Of a stretch of 64,000 nt of DNA, positions 8,325-15,710 are shown piece after piece. How positions within the stretch are numbered: the first letter of the stretch is position 1; every line of letters begins with the position of its first letter. Source of the DNA: Actinotignum schaalii FB123-CNA-2 (GTDB lineage: Bacteria; Actinomycetota; Actinomycetes; Actinomycetales; Actinomycetaceae); the NCBI RefSeq assembly GCF_000411135.1, contig NZ_KE150262.1, forward strand, positions 288,231 to 352,230, given 5' to 3'. Made by a program: the position numbers and the translations under genes. The notes under the pieces were generated by a model, which had not been told where the DNA came from, did no database searches, and saw only the letters and a list, made by a program, of their open reading frames with translations.

Positions 8325-9479
8325 GTGAAACGCCGTGTCATGACCGTTGCCTTGAGCGCGCTGTGCGCCGGGTTGCTGGCGAGCTGTTCCGCATCGTCCA
8401 CCTCTACTGAATCACCTACCAGTTCGAGCGGTGCCAGCGCAGCTGCGTCGTCGGCCTCACCTGCCGCGAACGATGCCGCAAGCGGACCACTCACCGTAAC
8501 CGATCAGCGCGGCCACCAGGTGGAAGTCAACCGCCCCGTGCAAAAGATCGCTTCCGCGGTGATCCCCGCGCCCACCATTATTGCTGCGGTGGACGGGTCC
8601 TGGGATCGCATTGTTGGCATTAATGAATCGCTACTAGTCGCCAATAAGCAGGGCATTATTTCAAAGATTTTCCCGGCCTCGGTGACCACCCCGGTGATTG
8701 CGGATCGCCAGTTCACCCCGAATATGGAAACTATCCTGGCGCAGGACCCCGACGTATTTATTCAGTGGGGTGACCGCAGCGAGGATCTTATTACGCCTAT
8801 CGAGTCGGCCGGCATTCCGGTGCTCGGGCTCAAGTACGGCACCCAGGAAAACCTAGAAACCTGGATCAAGCTTTTCGGTGAAATCCTCGGCAAGGAAGAT
8901 CGCGCCGCGCAGCTTATTGACTATATGCACAGCGAGCAGGATTCCATCTCCAAGCAGGTCGCGGCTTTGGGCAAGCCCAAGCCGCGCGGTTTGCAGCTGA
9001 GCTACTCGGCCGAAAAGATGTCCGCAAATACAGAGAAGAGCTACGGGCAGCACGTTTTTGACGTGGCCGGTATTCAAAATATGGCCACCTCCGACGTGGT
9101 TCAGGACGGGATTGTCTCCCCGGAGCAGATCCTCGCCTGGGACCCGGAAATTATTTTCCTCTCCGCTTTTGATAAAGCCGTGCCTGATGATCTGTACAAC
9201 GATCCGCGCCTATCCGAGGTAAGTGCGATTAAGAATAAGCGTGTCTACCGCGCCCCGCTGGGGGTGTATCGCTGGCAGGTGCCCTGCGCCGAATCCCCGC
9301 TGTACTGGAATTACGTAGCGGCCCTCGCCTACCCGGGTGAGTTTAAGGTCGATATGCCCACGCTCATGCGCGAAAAGACGAAGTGGATCTACAACTACGA
9401 TCTCACCGACGAAGATATCGATCTGGTTCTGCGCACCGATATTAATAACGGCAGCGCCAATTATGACGTTGTTCGCTAA
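8325..9479 (+). CDS. Siderophore-type ABC substrate-binding lipoprotein
   Basis: This is a membrane-anchored extracytoplasmic binding protein of the FecB/FepB class III family, about 384 residues. The signal peptide ends in the lipobox LLASC, with the acylated Cys near residue 22. A Ser/Ala-rich linker follows, then the periplasmic-binding fold (VTDQRGHQVEVNRPVQKI at its start). GTG 8325 is preferred over TTG 8322 because AAAGGAG ends five bases before it. The permease and ATPase genes follow with overlaps, completing a FecBCDE-like importer of ferric siderophore, heme or cobalamin. The iron-box-like operator favours an iron substrate. Confidence 0.88.
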   Translation: MKRRVMTVALSALCAGLLASCSASSTSTESPTSSSGASAAASSASPAANDAASGPLTVTDQRGHQVEVNRPVQKIASAVIPAPTIIAAVDGSWDRIVGINESLLVANKQGIISKIFPASVTTPVIADRQFTPNMETILAQDPDVFIQWGDRSEDLITPIESAGIPVLGLKYGTQENLETWIKLFGEILGKEDRAAQLIDYMHSEQDSISKQVAALGKPKPRGLQLSYSAEKMSANTEKSYGQHVFDVAGIQNMATSDVVQDGIVSPEQILAWDPEIIFLSAFDKAVPDDLYNDPRLSEVSAIKNKRVYRAPLGVYRWQVPCAESPLYWNYVAALAYPGEFKVDMPTLMREKTKWIYNYDLTDEDIDLVLRTDINNGSANYDVVR

Positions 9480-10584
9480 GCCCGCCAAGCCCGCAACTTC
9501 CGCGCAAGCTGCCCGCGCCAGCGCGGCGCCGGGAGAGGTCAGCACGCCTACCAAGGCCGTCAGCACCATCGCCCGGCGCCGCACCGCGGCCTTCGCGGTG
9601 CTCGTCATCACCACCATCGCGCTGCTCGGCGCGATGGTGGTGGCGATGGGCATGGGTCAGCTCTCCATTAGCGCTCCGGACGTGGTGCGTATTCTCTTCT
9701 CGAGTCCGGACGATGTGGATCGCTCGGCCCTCGTGGCTATTAACCAAATTCGAGCCCCGCGAGTCATTCTTGCCGTCGTGCTCGGCGGTTGCCTGGCTGT
9801 TTCCGGCGCGGTGCTCCAGTCCCTGTTCCGCAACCCGCTGGTCTCGCCCGATATCGTGGGGGTTTCCTCCGCGGCTGCGTTCGGCGGGGTGCTGGCGATT
9901 CTGGTGGGCACCTCAAGCTTCATCCTCATGGGATCCACCTTCATTTTCGGGCTTTCCGCGGTGGTCTGCGTGATGCTCATCGGGCGGATCCGTTCCCATT
10001 CGGCCACGCTCACTATCGTGCTGGCCGGCGTGGTGGTTTCCGCGTTCTTCAACGCCATGGTTTCCCTCATGACCTACGTGGCCGACCCGTACAGTAAACT
10101 CCCCTCGATTACCTTCTGGCTCATGGGCTCACTAGCTGCGGCGTCGTGGGCAAAAGTCACCACCATTATTATTCCCGTCATTATTGGGCTTATCGTGGTG
10201 GTGGCGCTGCGCTGGCGTATTAATGTGCTCTCGCTGGGCGATGAGGATGCCCGGGCTCTCGGTATTAATCCGAGTGCGATGCGCTGGGTGTGTATTTTCG
10301 CCGTCGCCCTCCTTACCGCAGCTTCGGTGGCAGCCGCCGGAATCATTGGCTGGGTGGGCCTGGTGATCCCGCATCTGGTGCGCCTGCTGGTCGGGCACGA
10401 TAATCGCGTGGTTATCCCGGAATCTTTCCTCATGGGCGGGATGTATCTCCTCATTATTGACACAATTGCGCGCAATGCGACCTCGGTGGAAATACCGGTG
10501 GGAATTTTGACCGCCACGATCGGCGCCCCGGTATTTATCGGGTTGCTCATTCGGCGCGCGCGAAAGGGGCGGGCTCTTGCTTAA
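9463..10584 (+). CDS. FecCD-family ABC permease
   Basis: This is a 373-residue inner-membrane permease for ferric siderophore, heme or B12-type importers, probably working as a homodimer. About nine or ten hydrophobic segments are visible. The family motif RAPRVILAVVLGGCLAVSG is present, followed by LQSLFRNPLVSPDIVGVSSAA. The start ATG 9463 lies within the last codons of the binding-protein gene, a 17-base overlap that suggests coupled translation. The first 40 residues form a cytosolic Ala-rich extension not usual in the family. Confidence 0.88.
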   Translation: MTLFAKPAKPATSAQAARASAAPGEVSTPTKAVSTIARRRTAAFAVLVITTIALLGAMVVAMGMGQLSISAPDVVRILFSSPDDVDRSALVAINQIRAPRVILAVVLGGCLAVSGAVLQSLFRNPLVSPDIVGVSSAAAFGGVLAILVGTSSFILMGSTFIFGLSAVVCVMLIGRIRSHSATLTIVLAGVVVSAFFNAMVSLMTYVADPYSKLPSITFWLMGSLAAASWAKVTTIIIPVIIGLIVVVALRWRINVLSLGDEDARALGINPSAMRWVCIFAVALLTAASVAAAGIIGWVGLVIPHLVRLLVGHDNRVVIPESFLMGGMYLLIIDTIARNATSVEIPVGILTATIGAPVFIGLLIRRARKGRALA

Positions 10585-11377
10585 GGCAGAAAATCTTGGG
10601 CACCACTATCGCGGCGGGCCGTGGCTGTTCCGCGGGGTGGAGCTGGAGGCCCACCCCGGCGAAGTACTCACGGTGCTCGGGCCGAATGCGCGCGGAAAAA
10701 CCACCCTGCTGACCTGTTTGGCGGGAGTGCGCACCCCGGTGGAAGGCACCGTGCATTCGGACGGGCCCATCGGCTACGTGCCGCAATCCCACGCGGCAAA
10801 CCACCAGTTCACCGTGCATGACATGGTCCTCATGGGTCGGGCCCGCACCATGCGAGTTTTCGCCAGCCCCTCGGCCGCCGATAGCGAGGCCGCGTGGGAG
10901 GCCCTCGAACGGGTGGGGATCGCGCACCTGGGCGGGGCTACGTACGCCGAGCTTTCCGGCGGGCAACGCCAGCTCACGCTCATTGCCCGCGCGCTGGTCG
11001 CCACCCCGAGCACTCTCATTTTGGACGAGCCGACATCCGCGCTGGACCTGCGCAATCAACGCCGTGTCCTCACAATTATTCGCACGCTCGCGGCCGAGGG
11101 CCTGGCCATTATTATGACCACGCACGATCCGGCGCACGCCTTCCTGACCTCGCGCACCACCCTCGTCATGGACGCTGACGACCTCTCCATTGGCGCCACC
11201 GAACGCCAACTCACCGAAGCGCGGCTGAGCTCGCTTTACCGCACGCCGATTCGGGTTCGTGATGTTCCGGTTGACCGTGGCTCACAGTGCGTCGTCGTTC
11301 CGGATTTTAGTGCGAACGACGACGCCGCCCCTTCCGCTTCCACACCGCCCTCGCAAAGAAAGGACCACGATGGGTAA
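10577..11377 (+). CDS. FecE-like ABC ATPase of the iron-siderophore importer
   Basis: This cytosolic ATPase (266 residues) powers the permease encoded just before it. Walker A reads GPNARGKTT, with Ala-Arg where most relatives have Gly plus one residue. The signature is LSGGQRQLTLIARAL, Walker B is STLILDEPTSALD, and the H-loop is TTHDPAHAF. Translation appears to start at TTG 10577, eight bases inside the permease gene and after GGGGCGGG. Its last codons overlap the next gene, so five genes from 8325 to 12643 read as one operon. Confidence 0.86.
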   Translation: MLKAENLGHHYRGGPWLFRGVELEAHPGEVLTVLGPNARGKTTLLTCLAGVRTPVEGTVHSDGPIGYVPQSHAANHQFTVHDMVLMGRARTMRVFASPSAADSEAAWEALERVGIAHLGGATYAELSGGQRQLTLIARALVATPSTLILDEPTSALDLRNQRRVLTIIRTLAAEGLAIIMTTHDPAHAFLTSRTTLVMDADDLSIGATERQLTEARLSSLYRTPIRVRDVPVDRGSQCVVVPDFSANDDAAPSASTPPSQRKDHDG

Positions 11378-11981
11378 TATCCTCACGATTATGAATATGG
11401 TGCGCGATGCGAGCACGCCACCTGACCTTATTGATACCTACGAGCTACCCAGCACTGACCTGGGTAATTACCGCGGAATTGTGGTGTCCATGGGCGCCGA
11501 CCAGGTATTTTTAGAGCGGCAGCGCGAGCGCCTGAGCGCCTGGGTGCGCGCGGGCGGGAAACTGCTGGCCAACGGCCTGCCGATGCGGCGCTGGGTGGAT
11601 GGGTTGCCGAGCCACCGAAAAATGGAATTTCACGGGTTGGATGATGTGTGGCTAAGCGCTGTGGAGCCGCATCCGATCTGGGAGGGTGTTGAGCGCCGCG
11701 ATATGCTGCTGCGCACCGGCGTGCCCGGCGAGCATTCTTTCGAGGAATTACGCGAGATCGGGGTGGCCGGTTTTTACGCGCGTTCCTTCCTATCGGACCT
11801 GCCCGCAGGCGCGCGGGTGATCACCGGAATCGGGCCCGGCAAGCTGCCGGTGGACGTCAGCTACCGGCTGGGCGAAGGCGAAGTGATTGTCCACAACGGT
11901 AACGACCTCAGCGGTTTCGCGTTCCCGGGGACGTCCGCCGCCGGGCTGCGCCGCGCCATCACCGAGTACCTGGAGAAGTAA
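11370..11981 (+). CDS. GATase/ThuA-like fold protein of unknown role (1)
   Basis: This 203-residue cytosolic protein starts at ATG 11370 after AAAGAAAGGA and overlaps the ATPase gene by 8 bases. An alternating beta-strand/turn pattern (GIVVSMGADQVFLER, then WVRAGGKLLANG) resembles class I glutamine-amidotransferase-like or ThuA-like domains. I see no nucleophilic Cys at the expected strand end, so amidase chemistry is unlikely. The next gene looks like a diverged copy. Its place in the iron-uptake operon suggests a task in handling the imported ligand, but no function can be assigned. Confidence 0.6.
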   Translation: MGNILTIMNMVRDASTPPDLIDTYELPSTDLGNYRGIVVSMGADQVFLERQRERLSAWVRAGGKLLANGLPMRRWVDGLPSHRKMEFHGLDDVWLSAVEPHPIWEGVERRDMLLRTGVPGEHSFEELREIGVAGFYARSFLSDLPAGARVITGIGPGKLPVDVSYRLGEGEVIVHNGNDLSGFAFPGTSAAGLRRAITEYLEK

Positions 11982-11983
11982 CG

Positions 11984-12643
11984 ATGAAGAAAATAGCATT
12001 TGTGCACACCGGTTCGTTTTTCCATCTCGCGACCGTGAAGGATCCCGCGGTGCGGGCACGCCCGGTCACCCCCGTGTACTGGCCGGACTATTCGGGAGAT
12101 TTTTCGGAGTTCGACGCCGTCTACTTGGCCGCGCGCAATCACCCGGGTGTGGTGGCCGCGAAGCACGGCCAGGTGCTGGACTTCCTGGGGCAGGCCGGTA
12201 ATAAAGTATTTATCGACGGAATTAACCAGGTGGATAGCTGGCTGCCGGGGACGTCCGAGACTCCGCGCGGCACGAATTTCTGGTCCTGGCGCACGGGTGA
12301 GGATCTGGGGCGGCGTTCGGTGAATACTGATCATCCGCTCTGGGAGTATCTTTCCGATGAGGCCGTCCACTGGCATTATCACGGGGTGCTCGCGCCTCCG
12401 GCGGGGGCGACGCCGTTGGTGGTGCTCACGCAGATGGAGCAAACCGGGCCGGGCGTTGATCCCTGGGGCGGGTATTATCTGGCACTTCCGGATCACCCGA
12501 ATATGCTGCTCTACCACGATAATGTGACGTTCGCGGCCGAGCTGGTGGTATCCACGATGGATGCCACCTATCACCACGGGGCCGGTTTCATGCCTGGCGC
12601 CACCCAGTTGCTCTACCGCATGCTGGAGTGGCTCGGGGATTAG
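11984..12643 (+). CDS. GATase/ThuA-like fold protein of unknown role (2)
   Basis: This 219-residue protein begins two bases after the previous gene, so the two are co-translated. It has the same general pattern as its neighbour: an N-terminal strand (KKIAFVHTGSFFH), then FDAVYLAARNHPGVV and a strand LGQAGNKVFIDG. It is rich in His, Trp and Asp in the second half (VHWHYHGVL), which could bind metal or sugar. A hairpin at 12694-12716 ends the operon. ThuA-like domains occur in sugar metabolism and in signalling; a specific function is not supported here. Confidence 0.6.
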   Translation: MKKIAFVHTGSFFHLATVKDPAVRARPVTPVYWPDYSGDFSEFDAVYLAARNHPGVVAAKHGQVLDFLGQAGNKVFIDGINQVDSWLPGTSETPRGTNFWSWRTGEDLGRRSVNTDHPLWEYLSDEAVHWHYHGVLAPPAGATPLVVLTQMEQTGPGVDPWGGYYLALPDHPNMLLYHDNVTFAAELVVSTMDATYHHGAGFMPGATQLLYRMLEWLGD

Positions 12644-12693
12644 CGTTGGCGGGGGCCGGTAGCGCGGGCCTGCGGCGCGGGCCGGTAGCGCAA

Positions 12694-12716
12694 CCCGGGC
12701 TTCGGCGCAGCCCGGG
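12694..12716 (+). terminator. Hairpin after the iron-uptake operon
   Basis: CCCGGGCT (12694-12701) pairs with AGCCCGGG (12709-12716) around a 7-base loop. Just before it, GGGCCGGTAGCGC occurs twice (near 12655 and 12680). No T-run follows. Confidence 0.5.
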
Positions 12717-12780
12717 CGGCCGGTGCCACCGGAGTGCAGCGTTGGCTGTACGCGAGCGCGGCTCTGAGTAGAGAACGCAA

Positions 12781-12817
12781 GTGGGTGGGCGTGCGAGGTC
12801 CTCGCGCGCCCACCCAC
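12781..12817. terminator. Strong hairpin between the convergent operon and antitoxin genes
   Basis: GTGGGTGGGCG (12781-12791) pairs with CGCCCACCCAC (12807-12817), and the inner GCGAG/CTCGC extends the stem to a 3-5 base loop. It lies 14 bases beyond the minus-strand antitoxin gene and could stop transcription from both sides. Confidence 0.65.
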
Positions 12818-12830
12818 TGCACTTAAAGCG

Positions 12831-13127
12831 CTACTGCACGGCGCCGTTAATCCGGCGGGACTCGAAGTAGTCCCACGGAAATTCGTCATCGTCTACGATG
12901 TCGTTGGGAGCGTAATACTCTGATTCGTTCGTAATCATGATTTTCTCCGTTGTAGCTTGAAACTTCAGCGCCCTCACGGGGAAGGGGAATCCCCCAACCA
13001 TGACTGCCTTGTGAAGAAAAATGCGGATTGCTTCGGTCATGGACAACCCAAAACCTCGGAAAACAGATTCCGCCTCGAATTTCAATTCCGGATCAATCCG
13101 TATGGTGATCGTTGGTGTATATGCCAC
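12831..13127 (-). CDS. RelB/DinJ-like antitoxin, apparently orphan
   Basis: This is a 98-residue protein. Its N-terminus (TITIRIDPELKFEAESVF) is a ribbon-helix-helix motif, followed by LSMTEAIRIFLHKAVMVGG and FPFPV as in DinJ/RelB antitoxins. The C-terminus is acidic and probably unfolded without a partner. I set the start at the GTG at 13127 because AAAGG lies about 8 bases before it; the GTG at 13136 is too close. Such proteins repress their own operon and neutralise a RelE/YafQ-type mRNA interferase, but no toxin gene is adjacent on either side. It may act on a toxin elsewhere or be a remnant. Confidence 0.75.
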   Translation of the reverse strand: MAYTPTITIRIDPELKFEAESVFRGFGLSMTEAIRIFLHKAVMVGGFPFPVRALKFQATTEKIMITNESEYYAPNDIVDDDEFPWDYFESRRINGAVQ

Positions 13128-13255
13128 GGGAACCACCCTTTCATTCTATGCGAGTACTTGAGATGTGGTGAGTTTGTACAGCGCCTCGAGGGCGCTGTTG
13201 CCATGAAGCCTACGCCGCAACTACGACAACTTTCTAGGGCTGTGAGGGAGGGACT

Positions 13256-13316
13256 ATGTGTTTTCAGAGGTGTACTGCGTCTGTACGACAAACACAGTAC
13301 ACCCAAGAAAACACAT
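13256..13316. repeat. Dispersed palindromic element, copy 2 (diverged)
   Basis: Arms ATGTGTTTTC (13256-13265) and GAAAACACAT (13307-13316) pair, and the inner GTGTACTG can pair with CAGTACAC. The centre CTGTACGACA is shared with copies 1 and 3. Both sides have changed in ways that keep base pairing near the base of the loop. It lies upstream of the antitoxin gene and beside decayed iterons at 13346. Confidence 0.6.
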
Positions 13317-13345
13317 GCCCCCTCCGGAAAGGCTTGTAACTTCGG

Positions 13346-13415
13346 CTATTTTTCATTCATTGGTTCTGGGCTACTTTTCGACCGTAGCTCACATTATTTT
13401 CGACCGCCGTTCACA
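13346..13415. repeat. Iteron block C (decayed)
   Basis: CTACTTTTCGACCGTAG at 13371 and TTATTTTCGACCGCCG at 13394 are 23 bases apart. A weaker unit (CTATTTTTCATTC) lies at 13346. The first matches array A (CTACATTTTGCAACGTA) at both ends and the 23-base spacing is the same. The block ends 15 bases from the stop of the SdpI-like gene. Confidence 0.45.
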
Positions 13416-13429
13416 GTCCTGCTGCTCGA

Positions 13430-13825
13430 CTATTTCGAAGCGGGTACAGGCTCGCTCGCTTCGTCCGCGCTCACGGCGAGAATCTGTTTCGCAACTTTTT
13501 GGGCGCGGTGTGCACCTGCACATATGCAAGCGAGCAGCACCACCATGCTGAGGATGATGATCGCGGCGAGCACCCCGTCGGAAAGAGGGAGGAATACTGC
13601 GAAACCGCTGAGGACCAGGCATGCTGTGGCAGCGGCCGTCCACGGCCAGGCTGCGGCATGCGCTTCCTGCCACGTTTCCTGATTCGTCATGATAATGTCG
13701 GTTCGGTACCCGATGAGTTCGTTAAGCTTCAGGGTCTTTTTACGGGAAGCATAGGCAAGCCAGCCGCTCAACAGCGCAGAACCCCATAACGTACCCACTA
13801 TCACTACCGCGATCTGCCAGGTCAT
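13430..13825 (-). CDS. SdpI-family membrane protein
   Basis: This 131-residue membrane protein has three hydrophobic segments (near residues 5-22, 62-80 and 85-105). The conserved SdpI/YfhL-type stretch LNELIGYRT...TNQETWQEAHAAAWPW lies between the first and second. I chose ATG 13825 because GGGAGG sits just upstream of it; the ATG at 13840 lacks one. SdpI of Bacillus gives immunity to the SdpC toxin and also senses it; many actinobacterial members are unassigned. It follows an ABC transporter pair and could belong to that operon. Confidence 0.75.
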   Translation of the reverse strand: MTWQIAVVIVGTLWGSALLSGWLAYASRKKTLKLNELIGYRTDIIMTNQETWQEAHAAAWPWTAAATACLVLSGFAVFLPLSDGVLAAIIILSMVVLLACICAGAHRAQKVAKQILAVSADEASEPVPASK

Positions 13826-13836
13826 TGGCCCTCCCA

Positions 13837-14061
13837 TCATCCAGCTTCGTTGCTGGTGATCTTCTCAGTGAACGGTATTTTCCACGGGGTCAGTTTACCG
13901 AGTGGCAGCGTCGTCGTACCAGTACCCAACTCGAATTCGCGCCAGATAGAAGCTGTCGGAAATTCTGACAGGGTGCTTCCCACTGGGCGCGCTGCGATGC
14001 CGAAAACATCCAAGTTCAGCGTGCCGTGAGCTGCGAAAAATCGACCACTTGGTCCGCCCAC
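13837..14061 (-). CDS. Possible small protein between the ABC and SdpI-like genes
   Basis: A GTG-started frame of 74 residues overlaps the end of the ABC gene by 46 bases and its stop overlaps the ATGATG at the head of the SdpI-like gene. The product is soluble, ends in PWKIPFTEKITSNEAG, and matches nothing I recognise. I see no ribosome site, and the base composition is lower in G+C than the neighbours. It may be only an intergenic frame. Confidence 0.25.
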   Translation of the reverse strand: MGGPSGRFFAAHGTLNLDVFGIAARPVGSTLSEFPTASIWREFELGTGTTTLPLGKLTPWKIPFTEKITSNEAG

Positions 14062-15710
14062 GCAATTGTGGAGGGGCGGTGAGCAACCATGAGTACCGTG
14101 CGGCCCACGGCGAGGCGCCGTATCGCTTCGCCGATGACTGCTTCGGTGATGCTATCCAGCGCGGAGGTAATTTCGTCGAGGAGGAGGATCGGGCTGTCCT
14201 TGAGGAAAGCTCGGGCGATGGCAACGCGTTGTTTCTCCCCGCCGGAAAGTGCATTCCCACCCGGCCCGACCTGGGTGTCCAGACCTGCGGGCAGCCGCTC
14301 GATAACCGGATCCAGCCCGGCCTGGCTTACTGCGGTGAGAATTTCCTCCTCTGTGGCATCCGGCTTAGCCAGCGTCAAGTTTTCCCGGATGGACCCGCTG
14401 AAAAGGTAAACGTCCTGGAACACCATTGCGATGTGGCGCATGGGCTGGCATTCGTGAATATCGCGCCCGCCGAGCGTGATGGTTCCGCTTTGCGGCTGCC
14501 AAAAACCGGCGGTCAAAGCCAACGCAGTAGTTTTACCGGAACCGGAGGGGCCAACAAGGGCGGTTACCTTCCCGGCCGGTGCTTTCAAGTTGAGATCACA
14601 CAGCACGGGGTAGCGCGGATCGTAGCCGAAAGTCACCCCGGAAAACTCGATGGTGCTATCCGCGAGCGCGCCCTGATCCGTATTCGCAGGTACATCCGGA
14701 TCCACGCTCGCAGACGCGGCGACAGTCGTGATATCGGGCTGTTCCTCGGCAGCCGCGATAATTTCATGCACCCGTTCGAGAGCTTGCATGGAATCGGTAA
14801 GGGCCGTGGAGTATAAAACTGATTGCGAGAGCGGCAGGTTAATACGGGTGAGAACCACGGCGATGGCCAGGAAACTCAGAAAGTCCATATCGCCACCAAC
14901 CACCAAGGCTCCGCCCCAGCCCAGGCATACGGCGAAAGCCAGCTCGACTAGCAGGAGGAACGCGGAGGCCGGGCGGCTTTGGCTGCGCAGTGTCCTCAGG
15001 ATTCCGGTGGACTCCGCCACAAGAGCCTCATCCAGGGGCTGCCATCGCGTTTGCCCGCTGCCGCGCAGGATTTGTTGGAGTTTCGCGAATTCGATAATAC
15101 GCCCGGCTACCCTGCGTGAGAGCCGGGCTTCGCTGGCTTGGGCTTCGCGCACCGCCCGGTGCATCCAGCCCCAGATGAACCACAATCCAATACTGGTCAC
15201 CGCGAGAACCACCCCGAGGCGCCATTCCACCATCGTGACCACCACGGCCATAACGAAGGGAACCACCACCCCCGAGATCACCGCGGGAAATACCAGGGAA
15301 GCCAAATGGGAAAGGGTGTTGACGTCTTTCGAGGTGGCATTTATGACCGCGGTGCGGCGGGATGGGGTGAACCACCCAACCGGGAGCCGCACTACCGCCG
15401 CACCGATTTTCTTCATGAGCTCGTCGCAGATCGCGTACACGCTCACCCGGTAGGACCAGCTCATCGTGACCACGTAGAGGAAAAATGTGATGGCGCCGCT
15501 GATGCATATCGCAAGGAGCCAGGAGGATAGCTGCCCATCGGCCGGCGCGCCGCCGCCAACGCCACCTTCGGTGAGCAGTGCCCGAAGGAACCCGATGAGC
15601 ATCGCTAAGGTGATGCCCTGGGCTACCGCGGCCGCGGTGTAGGCCCCGATTAGAATTTTTATTTGGCGCACATCCACTACGGTGCGCATGGCCGTGAGCA
15701 TTTTCAGCAT
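14016..15710 (-). CDS. ABC half-transporter of the TetR-linked pair (second gene)
   Basis: This 564-residue protein has an exporter-type membrane domain in residues 15-300 and an ATPase domain after about residue 345. Walker A is GPSGSGKTT, the signature is LSGGEKQRVAIARAFL, Walker B is ILLLDEITSALD, and the H-loop is VAHRPSTI. Its start lies 7 bases inside the preceding half-transporter gene. The two probably form a heterodimeric exporter, or a YbtPQ/IrtAB-like importer, controlled by the TetR gene at the head of the operon. The substrate is not evident. Confidence 0.86.
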   Translation of the reverse strand: MLKMLTAMRTVVDVRQIKILIGAYTAAAVAQGITLAMLIGFLRALLTEGGVGGGAPADGQLSSWLLAICISGAITFFLYVVTMSWSYRVSVYAICDELMKKIGAAVVRLPVGWFTPSRRTAVINATSKDVNTLSHLASLVFPAVISGVVVPFVMAVVVTMVEWRLGVVLAVTSIGLWFIWGWMHRAVREAQASEARLSRRVAGRIIEFAKLQQILRGSGQTRWQPLDEALVAESTGILRTLRSQSRPASAFLLLVELAFAVCLGWGGALVVGGDMDFLSFLAIAVVLTRINLPLSQSVLYSTALTDSMQALERVHEIIAAAEEQPDITTVAASASVDPDVPANTDQGALADSTIEFSGVTFGYDPRYPVLCDLNLKAPAGKVTALVGPSGSGKTTALALTAGFWQPQSGTITLGGRDIHECQPMRHIAMVFQDVYLFSGSIRENLTLAKPDATEEEILTAVSQAGLDPVIERLPAGLDTQVGPGGNALSGGEKQRVAIARAFLKDSPILLLDEITSALDSITEAVIGEAIRRLAVGRTVLMVAHRPSTIAWADQVVDFSQLTAR

